Positions 46,250 through 58,686 of a stretch of 64,000 bases of DNA are shown here, in pieces. The stretch spans positions 124,001 through 188,000 of the forward strand of contig JAOTOL010001240.1 of the NCBI GenBank assembly GCA_034440575.1, in the 5' to 3' direction. This DNA is from Imbricaverruca yamaguchii (lineage: Eukaryota; Arthropoda; Thecostraca; Neoverrucidae). A program made the translations under genes and the position numbers. Numbering within the stretch: the first letter of the stretch is position 1; every line of letters starts with the position of its first letter. The notes under the pieces were generated by a model. The model saw nothing but the letters and a program-made list of their open reading frames with translations. It had not been told where the DNA came from and did not search any database.

Positions 46250-46330
46250 AATTTGACATGCTGATTCAAAATTTTTAGGTAAGGTCATCTAGGGTCAACG
46301 AGTTAGTCAAGGTCAAGTGAGGTCACCTCC
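46250..46330. promoter_or_regulatory. AGGTCA-type cluster upstream of gene B
   Basis: AAGGTCATCTAGGGTCAACG and TCAAGGTCAAGTGAGGTCAC give four half-sites in about 50 bp. TCAAGGTCA fits the FTZ-F1 type extended site. About 0.65 kb upstream of the predicted start; function inferred. Confidence 0.4.
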
Positions 46331-46339
46331 CAAAACGTT

Positions 46340-47650
46340 CAATCAGTCGTCACGCATTAACGGAGACAGATATTTTAATGAAACTTTCAGCGTTTGCTTA
46401 TCTTTGCGGATGCAACAAAACGTACGAGTGGAATTTTTCATTTTTTAAGTGTTTGATTACATATGAATTTTGCGTATTTGCCACATTGCAGTTCACAGGA
46501 TTCTGGCTAAAGTAAGCATTTTTTATTGGGGCAAGTTGACTTCCAACAACGTTTCTCGGTCTGCTCTACCCATTGAAGAAGGAAAATTAAAGAAAACTTA
46601 AAAACTCAAAATTTTGAAATTTCAAAAAATATTTTATTTTTATTTTGGGGGGCCAAAAGCATAGCCCTGGTCGATTTCGCTGTCCTTTTCTCATTCCAAA
46701 TAATTTTTTCTTCTTCATATATCCCCAAAATAAACTCCTCAGAGTCAAAAACATAATGTAAGTCGTGAAAAGTCCTGAAAATCTAGCCCCCCTGGTGACG
46801 TCACTTTTGGGGGTAAAGTGTTTTGAAGGGTGGGCCCGGACCCTACTCGTCGAGCGCTTTTCGATGACACCTCTTTCGTTTTCGTGCGATGCTTAGTTTG
46901 GATTTTAGAGAGGGTCTTCATCCCCCCCCCCCCCCGAGACGCGGTGTGAGGATTTGACCGGAAAGACGGCGCGGGTTAAGGTCCTGAAGGTGGGGGAAGT
47001 TATTATCTCCCATGTGGTTAGGCGGTCTGAAATAGATAAAAGATAATTGGCATACTTTACTCTCAAAGGAGGCGCAAATGACCTTTATGGTCCGGCACCC
47101 CTATAAAAAGCACTCTTGCTTTACTCCTTTCAAGATACTTTGCATTCGAGTGGAAGGCTGGGAAAATTGCATTGATTTTGCCGGACCACCGACACTTGGC
47201 CTACTCCTCGAAAGACAGCGCGGGAACCATTCGGCGCGAGCAAGGAGGAAGTTTCCCATACAGGTTCCCACGCCGGTCTCCACGTGCTACAAGCACGCAT
47301 TCTACGCAGAGATGAGCATCATGCCGAACTGTGCCCAGGGTTAGCATCTGTGCTCTGCAAATCGGCTCATCTACGTCCGTTGATGCCACTAGATGATCAT
47401 TCACGTTGCTTGCCGATGCGCTACATGTCAGTTCATCGACCTCCGACGGCACCACTACGACACCACATACATTTCAGGTGACGGGCCAAATCTGATTATG
47501 CCCGCGACGCCATCCGTGACATCTATTCATGTTGTTATCACGGTGGTTGCACGCGCGTGCTGTGAATGTCAGTTGCGTCAGTTGACTAATGTGTGGGCAC
47601 AATGGCTCTGCTAGTTTAGTGGCAGAACCACTTCGGGAAAAGGTGCCCAT
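46340..47650. other. intergenic sequence, no gene
   Basis: AT-rich in the first part, with a C homopolymer at 46923-46936. The rest is ordinary sequence in which I see no supported gene. Confidence 0.4.
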
Positions 47651-47655
47651 CCTGG

Positions 47656-47717
47656 ATTGATTGATTGATTATTTTGGCTCAGGGGCGCATCAACTGCCAC
47701 TGGTTATGTAGCGCCCG
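47656..47717 (-). mobile_element. ultrashort tail-only retroposon (copy 12)
   Basis: Left edge GATTGATTGATTATTTTGGC is a variant tail; core GGCGCATCAACTGCCACTGG then GTAGCGCCC. No clear duplication. Confidence 0.75.
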
Positions 47718-47719
47718 CG

Positions 47720-48480
47720 CCTAACCGGTAAGGCTCGGGTGAACCTCCTATTATTTTGTGGTCAGAAGCGCCCTTCCGAGAGGAATATGCCCCTCTTCAG
47801 TGTGCTCGAAGGAACCCCTCGATTTGTTTTCAGCAAGAGGCTTGGTGCGCCTCTGGCTTAACAATTTGTGGGAATTCACTCAAACACACTGAATGGGTTT
47901 TTGTCCTTCCAAGAAGCACTTCTTGTTAAATATTTTGAAGGTGATGCACTCAACCACACTGAAACGGTGCCTTTTTCTCTGAGAGGTGTGCCTCTGTCGG
48001 AAAAAAAAATTTGATGGCGACGCACTCGAGCTTTCCCGGAGTAGAGTATCTACACGGCCGAAGAGGCGCCAATTTACATGAGGGAACATGCCTTAAGACC
48101 CCCCCCTTATCCGCCCTGCCTCCAAGTACTTTCGCAGTGGTGCCCTTCCGAAGAAATGGCACCCATTCAGACAAATGTCCCCATGACAATTCTTGAATCT
48201 GTCCCTGGCAGGATTCTCCGACACTTGCAGACCCGCCGTGCCGCGTTAAATATCGAGATTGGAAAATTCCATTTTTGCAATCCTCGTCTTTTCCCTTTGT
48301 AATGCTTTCGCGCGCCGGCCCGCACTTTCATATCGCCCCTTCACAGCAATACGTGTGCAAATCAACGGCCAGCAGTGTGACTAAGGGTTGCATCCTTTGC
48401 CGGGAAACAGGCGTTCATTACTCATCGTCACCCGGCCGTTGCGACTTTCGAGCGCGCGCGAGCCAGGCGAACGCCTGTGA
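47720..48480. other. diverged repeats with CCTTCCGAGAGG-like motifs
   Basis: Motifs such as GCGCCCTTCCGAGAGG, GTGCCTTTTTCTCTGAGAGG and GTGCCCTTCCGAAGAA recur at irregular spacing, suggesting an old tandem repeat. No gene is recognised. Confidence 0.4.
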
Positions 48481-48489
48481 GCCGAACGA

Positions 48490-48645
48490 CACACCACAAC
48501 ACAACACAATACAACACAACACAAAACAACACTACACAGCACAACACAACACAACACAACACTACACAGCACGGCAGCGTCACGTCACGATGCATTCAAC
48601 ACAACACTACACAGCACAATACAACACAACACAACACTAACAGCA
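48490..48645. repeat. CAACA-type microsatellite
   Basis: ACACAACACAACAC with repeated ACTACACAGCAC insertions. Confidence 0.92.
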
Positions 48646-48684
48646 GCACACCGTCAGTCAACCGTCAACACCACAGACAGCCAG

Positions 48685-49518
48685 TACAGTCCACCGACAA
48701 CCCACCGTCAGCCCACAGCACGGCACCGTCACCCACCGTCAGCCCACCGTCGACACCGTCAGCCCACCGTCACCCACCGTCAGCCCACCGTCAGCCCACC
48801 GTCAGCCCACCCTCAGCCCACCGTCAGCCCACCGTCAGACCACCTGCCATCGTTCCCGTCTCCCCGCCTCAGCCCACCGTCAGCCCACCGTCAGCCCACC
48901 GTCAGCCCACCGTCAGCCCACCGTCAGCCCACCGTCAGCCCACCGTCAGCCCACCGTCAGCCCACCGTCAGCCCACCGTCAGCCCACCGTCAACCCACCG
49001 TCAGCCCACCGTCAGCCCACCGTCAGCCCACCGTCACCCAACCGTCAGCCCACCGTCAGCCCACCGTCAGCCCACCGTCACCGTCAGCCCACCGTCAGCC
49101 CACCGTCAGCCCATCCCACCGTCACCCAACCGTCAGCCCACCGTCAGCCCACCGTCAGCCCACCGTCAGCCCACCGTCAGCCCACCGTCATCCCACCGTC
49201 ACCCAACCGTCAGCCCACCGTCAGCCCACCGTCAGCCCACCGTCAGCCCACCGTCACCCAACCATCATCCCACCGTCAGCTCACCATCAGCCCACCGTCA
49301 CCCAACCGTCAGCCCACCGTCACCCAACCGTCAGCCCAATCGCACATCTACAAAACACATAAAAAACCAAATGGAAATCCGGTGAAAATAAGAGAACAGT
49401 ACAAAAGCTGTGAGCATTTTCTGAACAAAGATTATTACCTATTGGATGCCTTTGTTGGGGAAGTAATGAGCGTCAGCCCACCGTCAGCCCACCGTCAGCC
49501 CACCGTCAGCCCACCGTC
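48685..49518. repeat. 11-bp minisatellite CCACCGTCAGC
   Basis: About fifty or more copies at 48685-49338 with variants (CCACCGTCACC, CCAACCGTCAG), resuming at 49470-49518 after a unique segment. It keeps all plus frames open and gives a false Ser/Pro/His protein of about 300 residues. Confidence 0.95.
49339..49471. repeat. triplicated segment, copy 1 (truncated)
   Basis: Shares CATCTACAAAACA to GGGGAAGTAATGAGCG with copies 2 and 3, then breaks directly into the CCACCGTCAGC array. Confidence 0.9.
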
Positions 49519-49839
49519 GCGTCTCCGAGTCGGCCCCCGCGCGCGCGCTGCCGCCGACATTCTCGCCGGCCATACCGTTCAAGTATCCAATTACGCCATA
49601 CTGTTGAAAAAGCCATCACGGCCCTGCAACCGGTACAATTTGCCGACTGCCCTCTTTATCGCCCGCGTTTCCACACGACATGTGTCACCGCGGCTCGCTG
49701 TGGGCGCACCGGTGACGCCGACACCAAGGCCGCCCTGCGTCACCGGGCCGTCACTGCACGCCGCATTAGTGCGACTGTGAAGCGCGTGAGAGGCCAGGCG
49801 TGGCAGACTGGCGCGCCGCCGAGGTGCGCGGCGGCGGAA

Positions 49840-50815
<976 letters not shown>

Positions 50816-50816
50816 G

Positions 50817-51048
50817 GAGGCCAGGGCCTGGTGCAGTTTGTCATCTTTTTCCCTGGCGAAGTGAATGTTTTGCTACTTCTAATCATTTTCAATGTAGTAA
50901 TGCCCATCGCGCATCTACAAAACATATAAAAAACAAAGTGGAAATTCGGTGAAAATAAGAGAACAGTACAAAAGCTGTGAGCATTTTCTGGACAAAGATT
51001 ATTACCTATTGGATGCCTTTGTTGGGGAAGTAATGAGCGCGGTGAAGA
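50817..51048. repeat. triplicated segment, copy 2
   Basis: About 230 bp from GGCCAGGGCCTGGTGCAGTT to ATGAGCGCGGTGAAGA. It includes a short frame KIREQYKSCEHFLDKD that is open in all three copies. Confidence 0.92.
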
Positions 51049-51530
51049 GCACGCCGAAAATGTGACATGCCATGACAGCATGGGCAAAAAGATATGCGTA
51101 CTTGGGCAACCACTATATCCAGGCATCATCCATGCACTCAATAAAATGAACTACACCAATATAAATGTGATTCATATCATACATGCTTCGGTCAGAATGA
51201 TTCAGCAAAGCACGTATGAATAGTTGTTCCAGAGTTACATACGTGTCATGTACAAATGCAACGTGCTGCATTTGTATGCTCCATTCCAAATGGACATATT
51301 ATGTATCAAAGGTATGTATTAAACGACATCGCTGAAATTGCATACTAAAACACTAAAACATACTTCGGAAACGTGGGGAAACTGACTATTTTCAGGAACG
51401 ACTTCATCGTGACTTCACGTGTAAATAGATCCGAGTTTCCTGGGGATTGATGTGATGAAATAATTTAAAGGATAAATAAAGCAAGAAATTATTACGGCTA
51501 ATTACGAAGTGATTACGTGAGCTGGGCAGA

Positions 51531-51760
51531 AAGGCCAGGGCCTGGTGCAGTTTGTGACCTTTTCTCTTGTGAAGTGAATGTTCTGTTACTTCTAATCATT
51601 TTCAATGTAGCAATGCCCATCGCACATCTACAAAGCATAGGAAAAAACGAAGTGGACATTCGGTGAAAATCAGAAAACAGTACAAAAGCTGTGAGCATTT
51701 TCTGGACAAAGATAATTACCTTCTGGATGCCTTTGTTGGGGAAGTAATGAGCGCGGTGAG
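51531..51760. repeat. triplicated segment, copy 3
   Basis: Same segment, about 94% alike by eye to copy 2. Three codon differences from copy 2 are silent and three change residues in the shared short frame, so coding is not proven. Confidence 0.92.
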
Positions 51761-52084
51761 GAACACGCCTGTACTATGTCCACCCCTTTCCACACATAAT
51801 GGGGAATGCATGCTTGCCTCGCTCCATGTCTGCCTCAGTAGCGGAGAGATGCACAAGGACCGACTTCGCGCAGACATGCTCGGCACCCAGATCTACACCT
51901 ATCGCTGGACGGCGACAGATGGGCGGAGCCAAACCCCCCTTCCAACTCTTGCGCGGAAAAGTGGCTCCCGCTCAGTGCCCGTGGCCGGGACCGAATTCGC
52001 CACACAGACGACCTTGTGCGTAACGAGCGCGAAATGGTGGCGGCGGCGGTGGTGACTGGCGGTGACAAGTTTTATGGCGCGTAC

Positions 52085-52225
52085 ACAGGTTTATGGCGCG
52101 TGCACCGTTTTGGGTAACGCACTGTCGCCAATCCCGTGCCCATTGGCCGCCAGGTAAAGAGCAGCGACGGGTGGGACTCGAACCCACAACCTTTCCGTTG
52201 GGAGACGGGCACCCTGCTGCGAGAC
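52085..52225 (-). mobile_element. diverged Val-like SINE
   Basis: Body and B box (GGGACTCGAACCCACAACC on this strand) are clear; the tail end is diverged. Lies head-to-tail with the Leu/Ser-like SINE. Confidence 0.8.
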
Positions 52226-52410
52226 TTGTTGTTTGTTTATTGGTTGGTTCACGATACACTTTATGCACATTCACGGCTAATGGCGCCGCCCACACTGTTT
52301 CGCCGGTGGGCCGCGGGATTGGGAAATGTCCTGGGTGGCACTAGAGTCGAACCCGGGACCTTTGGTACCCATAGCCCGACACCTTAACCACTCGGCGTCA
52401 GTGGACACGG
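52226..52410 (-). mobile_element. Leu/Ser-like tRNA-derived SINE
   Basis: Sense head contains CCGAGTGGTTAAGGTGTCGG (class II tRNA A-box pattern) and CCCGGGTTCGACTCT (B box). Tail has GTGTATCGTGAACCAACC then AATAAAC. Confidence 0.92.
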
Positions 52411-53050
52411 AGCGGTTGAGGCTGCTCCGCCGGCAGCCTCGCCCGGCCAGCAACCGTGCTCCTGCAGAACGGTCGCGACGTCGGCATGTGTAATCGCCTG
52501 CTTGCAGTCTGCCTATTCCATATGCATGTCGTGTATCACACTGCAACAGATCAGCATGTAGCGCGCGTCTGACATGGTCATCGTTTGTACGGGGGCTTAA
52601 TGTCGGACGACCGTCCTGTACCTTCGTTTCGTTTTCGTTTTCATTTTCACGAGACGCTTGCACCAACTTACACAACATGCATGCTATTTTCGGAATTGCC
52701 ATTATCGTCTGAAATTGTTTTGCTTCGTAGCTGCATTAGGTGTACACATTTGCTTGTCCTACACAACACTCGTTCACAGTTTTCTGCGTGTTGGCATTCT
52801 CCTTGTCAACAGTTCAAAAACTCAAGCCTCGCTCCACGTTGCGTGGCAACGTGCCGTTTTGTGTGTGCTGTCTCTCTTCTATCCACCACAGAACCTCAAT
52901 TTTCCCATCTGACATCTCTATTTGTTGAATCAAAACACCTCTGCCGAAAGCAATAAATATATTCGAAGCAGCACACGCCATCGCGAGACAAAAAGCGACG
53001 CCTGACGTCGATCACAGCGAAGTCCATGACGAGCGGGATCCCGGTGCGCC

Positions 53051-53351
53051 TCAGTGGTGGCCGTAGCTGTACTGCTGGCTGTGGCCGTAGCCGCCGTAGC
53101 CTCCGCCGTAGCCGCCGTAGCCGCCGCCGTAGCCGCCGCCGTAGCCACCGAGCCCACCGAGGCCGCGGCCGCCGTATCCGTAGCCGATGCCGTGACCGTA
53201 GCCGCCGCCGTGACCATAACCGCCGCCGTATCCATATCCGCCTCCATGTCCATATCCGCCTCCATGTCCATATCCACCGCCGTGTCCATATCCGCCTCCA
53301 TGTCCATATCCGCCGCCTCCATGTCCGTAGCCGCCTCCATGTCCGTAGCCA
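53051..53351 (-). CDS. gene A exon 3
   Basis: 301 bp: one base completing Thr, 99 codons and stop TGA at 53051-53053. Preceded by a textbook acceptor CCCATTTTTCAG. Confidence 0.9.
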
Positions 53352-56113
53352 CTGAAAAATGGGCCGCATGCGGTCAAACATGGACGGGTGATGTAGTTCC
53401 TCATGACTGTTGAAATCCTACAACAGATGCCTTGCCGAATAAGCATAAGACAGAGCACGGCTTTAGTTGCACAGCGTCACAGCGTTGTCAGCATTGTAGC
53501 GTCGTAACTGCTAGCACTGCGATGATGTCATTATTACCACTGGATTATCGTCATGGCTACCAATGTATCGTTGCCATGGACTGTGCTGTTGTCATTGTTA
53601 CCACTGGGCTGTGTTGTTGTTGTTGCCACTGGGCTGTGCTGTTGTTATTATTACCACTGGGCTGTGTTGTTGTTATTGTTACCACTGGGCTGTGATGTTG
53701 TTATTGTTACCACTGGGCTGTGATGTTGTAATTGTTACCACTGGGCTGTGATGTTGTAATTGTTACCACTGGGCTGTGATGTTGTTATTGTTACCACTGG
53801 GCTTTGATGTTGACATTGTTGTCACTGGGTTGTACTGTTGTTGTTACCACTGGCTGGACTGTGGTGTTACCTCTGCATCGACCCAGAGTCATCATTGTAC
53901 TGGTGTCGTCACTACCATCGCATTACTATCATCGCCATACCCACCAGAGTAAAGACATGTGCTCGAGTTTACCCGTTCACCGCTCAACAAACTTTCGGCC
54001 GAAGGTGCCCCTCCGAGAAAATAGCGTCTCTCCAGACGAACGCCTCTCCGTATGAAGGAAAAAAATCCTGGATCCGCCTCTGGTAGCTCCTGCTGCCATT
54101 GTTAGGACTATCTATCACCAATGCATTTCCACCGGCATAGCTTCATAACTAACCACCGGCAGCCCATTACTGACCTTTACGAGGGAAGCACTACCTCCGT
54201 ACCTAACGGGAGACTGCACCAGAACCATGACAGACCACCGGCAGCCCATTACTGACCTTTACAAGGGATGCACTACCTCCGTACCTAACGGGAGGCTGCA
54301 CCAGAACCATGACAGACCACCAGCGGCCCAACTGACCTGTACGATGGGTGGATTATCTCCATACCTGACGGGAGGCTGCGCCAGAGCCTTATGGCTCTGG
54401 CGGTGGAGGCCACCAGGAGGTGAGAACTAGCCTGCACGTGGGATGGATTATCTCCGTACCTAGCGGGAGGCTGCACCACAACCATGACAGGCCGCCACCA
54501 TTACTAACCTGTACCGGGGATGAATTACCTCCGTACCTAACGGGAGACTGCACCAGAACCATGACAGACCATCAGCGGTCGATAACTAACCTGTACGAGG
54601 GATGGATTATCTCCGTGCCGTAGGCGGTGCCTCCATACCCGTCGTAGCTGAAAACCACCAGACAAGCACGGTCAGCACGTTTCCGTTTCGCAGGACGACT
54701 GTTGTGCCAGTGGAGTTTCCATGACGCATCTTCGTCACACGCGTGCCCATGAAGTCTTTCCAGAAATCAGAATCAAGCCTAGTACAGTATCTAATTCATG
54801 TTATACCTGTTATTGTTATACATGTTACACATGTTATTCATGTCTAATTCATGTTAGACTGAATGTGTAGATGAATTCAACAAACGAGAGTCAACGATCG
54901 ATAGCGTAATTCAGACCTGGAGTGAAATGTCTCGGGAAATGCCTGTATGGACGCGGACCCTGTTCAGCGAAAAAAAAGAAATGGAACGTCACTACCTTCC
55001 TGCGCCTCACGGCAACAATCTCGTATCTCTTGCTTTTTTAATATTTTGATAACAAGCAGGCCTCTCTGTTTGGGCTGGTACAGGGAATACACACACGTGG
55101 GGTGTTCTTTGCATCAGGAGGTTTGCGCTTAGTCGGGACAGCGATCACCAACGTCTGGTTGTCGCTTGGCGTTGGCGTAGGTGAACCCCCGCGTCGGTCT
55201 GGCCAGTCTGACGATGGCGGCACGTCGCCACGTGCGTCACCAGTCCCGACTCCGTGACATGTTTTTTGCTTTTTTGTTTGTTTAAAATAAAAAAATAGTC
55301 CGAGTTGTTGCTGGGGTGACTTTAGGGACCAGGGTTCTATTGCTAAGCAGAGCTTGTTGCGTGAACCCTGGCCCCACCACCCGATCCACGAATTCCAGTT
55401 CAACGGCAGAATTTAGACCGAAAGTTTAACGTGCCGCCAATGCACCGACACGGCCGCCCGGTAGCTCGTCCCCGGCCTTATCGGGCCAGCTGCCAACTGA
55501 CACTCCCGGCCGGGGGCTAAATGCGAGCGCGCGAAGCGACTCGAACCCTGTGTTGTCAGGACAGGGGAGGCCAGTGCAGGCCAGCGCTCTAACCAACTGA
55601 GCTACCAGGGCGGCAAACTCGTGCCTGGATGTTAACCATACTCACGTCTGGACGTGAGTATGGCTGTGGGCATCGCCACCGTAGCCGCCGCTGGCCACCG
55701 CCACCGTCACACAGAGCGCGAGCACGATACACTGAAACACAGACCACCGCCGTCACACAGAGCGCGAGCACGATACACTGAAACACAGACCCCGCCGTCA
55801 CACATAGCGAGCACGATACACTGAAACACAGACCCCGCCGTCACACATAGCGAGCGCGATACACTGAAACACAGACCCCGCCGTCACACATAGCGAGCAC
55901 GATACACTGAAACACAGACCCTGCCGTCACACAGAGCGCGAGCACGATACACTGAAACACAGACCCCGCCGTCACACATAGCGCGAGCACGATACACTGA
56001 AACACAGACCACTGCCGTCACACATAGTGCGAGGAAAACCAACTTCGACAGAACGTCACTGCTCATCCCTTAACCTCAGCGTATTGGAGACATCAATGAG
56101 GGGTACCGAGCCA

Positions 56114-56159
<46 letters not shown>

Positions 56160-56647
56160 CTTTGGTCTGCCAGTGAGGACAGACTACTGGCAGCCAGTCC
56201 AGACTGTGCCCTCTGTCCGCAAGTTTGACATCGACATAATGACGCTAACCTTATCGCCTGCGGCTAAGTGTTTGTGTACATTTTATCGCGTTTTCCTCGC
56301 GGTCAGTCATAGACTGGTCCTTGGCCTCTTTAACATTCAATTCGCATCTCCAGTTGAGAGTGGACATTCAAGTAACGCATTAAATGTGCTCATCAGTGCC
56401 AACGGCGATAAATTCGAAACATACAAGAGGGGCTCACCTTACACAGGGTACACCTTACACCCCTACCTTACACCTTACACCCACAGGGTTTCGACTTTAA
56501 AACAATGTACTTATTAGAGGGGATCAATCGAACGTTGGACACGCTTGAGTTCCTCCAAATTGACGCAAGCGCCCGCCGGTTTCTCCAGCTCGGCGTGCAT
56601 CACACAGAGCGACACGGCTGAGCTGCCACTCGTGCGCCTACCTTCAT
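53051..56647 (-). CDS. gene A: secreted Gly/His/Tyr-rich cuticle-type protein (3 exons)
   Basis: Spliced model of 130 residues from exons 56642-56647, 55646-55731 and 53051-53351. The joined start MKCIVLALCVTVAVASGG is a signal peptide; then YGGDAHSHTHVQT, followed by about nine GYGHGGG-type repeats, a GGLGGYGGGYGG part, and the end HSQQYSYGHH. Such proteins are exported; a structural role in cuticle or matrix, or an antimicrobial Gly/Tyr peptide role, is inferred. Support: ATGAAG before donor GTAGGC, acceptor TGTGTTTCAG, donor GTGAGT, acceptor CCCATTTTTCAG, phases 0 and 2 matching (AC + T makes Thr). Intron 1 contains seven near-identical acceptor copies. Intron 2 holds an Ala-like SINE and two minisatellites. 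A possible weak polyadenylation motif AATATA lies about 90 nt past the stop. Confidence 0.85.
53575..53835. repeat. ~28-bp minisatellite in intron 2 of gene A
   Basis: About nine units of ACCACTGGGCTGTGATGTTG plus TTATTGTT. Confidence 0.93.
54140..54625. repeat. ~82-bp minisatellite in intron 2 of gene A
   Basis: Five to six units with ACTACCTCCGTACCTAACGG, GAGGCTGCACCAGAACC and ATGACAGACCACC. Confidence 0.92.
55287..55613 (-). mobile_element. Ala-like tRNA-derived SINE in intron 2 of gene A
   Basis: Full length and close to consensus, in the orientation of the gene, ending only about 30 bp from the exon 2 donor. Confidence 0.95.
55636..55663 (-). other. 13-bp hairpin over the exon 2 donor
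   Basis: CCATACTCACGTC (55636-55648) and its complement (55651-55663) with a 2-nt centre. The donor GTGAGT lies in one arm. Confidence 0.9.
55646..55731 (-). CDS. gene A exon 2
   Basis: 86 bp, 28 codons plus 2 nt, coding CIVLALCVTVAVASGGYGGD then AHSHTHVQ. Only this acceptor among seven gives the frame that joins to exon 3. Confidence 0.88.
55731..56035 (-). repeat. tandem array of splice-acceptor/exon-start units
   Basis: Seven units of 43-46 bp. Each reads TCTGTGTTTCAG then TGTATCGTGCTCGC on the minus strand, i.e. the 3' end of intron 1 plus the start of exon 2. Acceptor positions (first exon base): 55731, 55777, 55820, 55863, 55906, 55951, 55996. Confidence 0.93.
56113..56158. repeat. 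(AC)n microsatellite in intron 1 of gene A
   Basis: About 45 bp of pure AC. Confidence 0.95.
56642..56647 (-). CDS. gene A exon 1 (Met-Lys)
   Basis: ATGAAG followed by donor GTAGGC; 30 nt below the predicted start site. Confidence 0.82.
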
Positions 56648-56710
56648 GACTGCTGGATTGCTGATCGCCACTTGACTGCCCGCCCTAACGACATCGCGGC
56701 CATATATACC
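56648..56710 (-). promoter_or_regulatory. gene A core promoter and 5' UTR
   Basis: TATATAT at 56702-56708, initiator-like GGCAGTC with A at 56677 (31 nt downstream), then a 30-nt 5' UTR. TATA-type promoters in arthropods often drive regulated, tissue-specific genes. Confidence 0.75.
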
Positions 56711-57060
56711 CGATCGGAGCGGGCCGACCGGGTCGGGGGCTTCGGTGACGTCACGCGATCGTGACGCGCCAGAGGTCGACAGGTGTCGGCGACAAAGGTG
56801 GCGCCACTGTGCCCTTCCGCCGGTCGTGCCCGCCGGCGGCGGCGGACACGATCGGCCCGCCGGCTTGACACGGCGGTGGACGGAAGGTCAGCTTCGGCAC
56901 GAGTCCGGCGACGGGCGGGTCGCCGCCCGTTCCCGTAAACCTTCGGCTCGGAGATACGAGACGGATCTGGCACGCCGTGCCCGACCGTGTCGCGGCTTAA
57001 TGGTCCGTCCGCGTCGTTTCATCGGAATAATCGACCTGAATGGTGGCGTCGTCGTGTGGA
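56710..57060. other. CpG-rich upstream flank of gene A
   Basis: High GC and CpG directly upstream of the TATA box. No further motif is claimed. Confidence 0.5.
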
Positions 57061-57494
57061 AAACTGTGGTAATGTTCCCGACGAATGGCTTGTTTCCCGG
57101 ATTCTGGAAGGAATCGAATAACGAAACGAATCCGGTTCTTCTAGATGTTGTTTCGTTAGATCTTGGAATGCAAGATGGTCGTTCGGCAAAACTGCTTCAA
57201 ACAGGTTGTGGTTAACGAAACACCTAATACAAGGCTTGGACTTCAATGTCAAAGATAAAGCACCAGCTTACAAGAAAAGGAAGTCGGAACGAGACAATAT
57301 TTCAAATCGTCATACGTACGCTCATTGCACTGTGTACACGTACGATCAGTGCACGATTAGTGTGCAGACATACGACCAGTGCTCGAGTACCGTCCCATAG
57401 TTTGAGTTGGAGCGGGAGGAATGAGGGAAACCATTTTTATTGAACTTCTGGGGCTAGTGTGCATGGCATTAAATGAAAGGAGAAAATACACTTC

Positions 57495-57671
57495 TTGCTT
57501 ATTGGTTGGTTCACGACACACTTTCATGCACATTCACGGCTAATGGCGCCGCCCACACTGTTTCGCCGGTGGGCCGCGGGATTGGGAAATGTCCTGAGTG
57601 GCGCTAGAGTCGAACCCGGGATCTTTGGTACCCATAGCCCGACACCTTAACCACTCGGCCATCCCCGCCCC
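57495..57671 (-). mobile_element. Leu/Ser-like tRNA-derived SINE (best copy)
   Basis: Sense sequence starts GGGCGGGGATGGCCGAGTGG and ends GTGTCGTGAACCAACC then AATAAGC. Exact duplication GAGAAAATACACTTC at 57480-57494 and 57672-57686. Confidence 0.96.
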
Positions 57672-57689
57672 GAGAAAATACACTTCGCT

Positions 57690-58520
57690 GTGTATATTAA
57701 TACATATCTCATAAACGTAATACATCAAATTATGTACCGAAATTAGTAGGCCTCACTAATTTAGGTTGCAATGCTGGGAACATCGTACTAAGTCCATGTA
57801 TCAGAGGCTAAACAATGGCACAATTATTCCGAACGTTGTTTGTGGATGGCGAAGCACATTAAAAGAAATTGTTTCAATCATCGCCAACGTCCATGCATCC
57901 CATTGTTGAGAGAGCTGATGATGTTACGTTTCCTATCTGTTTGAACTCTGATTTCCCTCCTCAATTTGCCTCTGCCCCTTTATCACATCCGGACTTTTGC
58001 TATTTTAAAACGAGTTTCCTCATTGTGCAAGGGCACATGCCGATGCAGTTATGCCAATGCCATCATGCCGATGTTGTAATGCAACGCTTCGTCGTCACAT
58101 ATGTAACGTAACCACACATAAAGAACGTTCATCAAAACTAATATCAACAATGCACGGAACATCACATCCAAAGCATCTCTGTCTCGTTCCGCAATTGTGT
58201 GCCACAGTGCCACATCGTTTCCCACAAGCTATCTGGGACAGCGTGTAACGAGCAGCAAGCCCGCCGGGAATTTCTGCGGCAGCTCGCTGGCCGTATTTGA
58301 GCCACTTTTTCAGTGCGCCCGCTTCTGACCAGTTTTTCGCGTCAGCGTCGGCCGCCGTGACGACGAGAAGCCGTGGTTAATTCACACAGTTCGGCGTGAA
58401 CTTGACCTACTCTGACACCCACACACGTTGTCTGATATAGAACACTCCTCGTTACATTGTCGGCCGATTGTGAGGTTGTGCAATCGTGTTCTGTTTGGCT
58501 ATATTAGCCCCATTCTTGTG
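57690..58520. other. intergenic sequence, nothing recognised
   Basis: Ordinary sequence without exon, repeat or RNA signals that I can support. Confidence 0.4.
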
Positions 58521-58523
58521 TGC

Positions 58524-58526
<3 letters not shown>

Positions 58527-58610
<84 letters not shown>
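58527..58610. repeat. (GT)n microsatellite
   Basis: About 84 bp of pure GT. Confidence 0.96.
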
Positions 58611-58611
<1 letters not shown>

Positions 58612-58686
58612 CGGAGGGGGGAAAGATCGGGCGACATTGTGTGAAATCGGTTGGTGTGGAGGTCATGGTGCATGCAATGTACTAAC

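Noticed and set aside
48477..49385. 302-residue Ser/Pro/His-rich open frame
   Set aside because: Generated by the 11-bp CCACCGTCAGC minisatellite.
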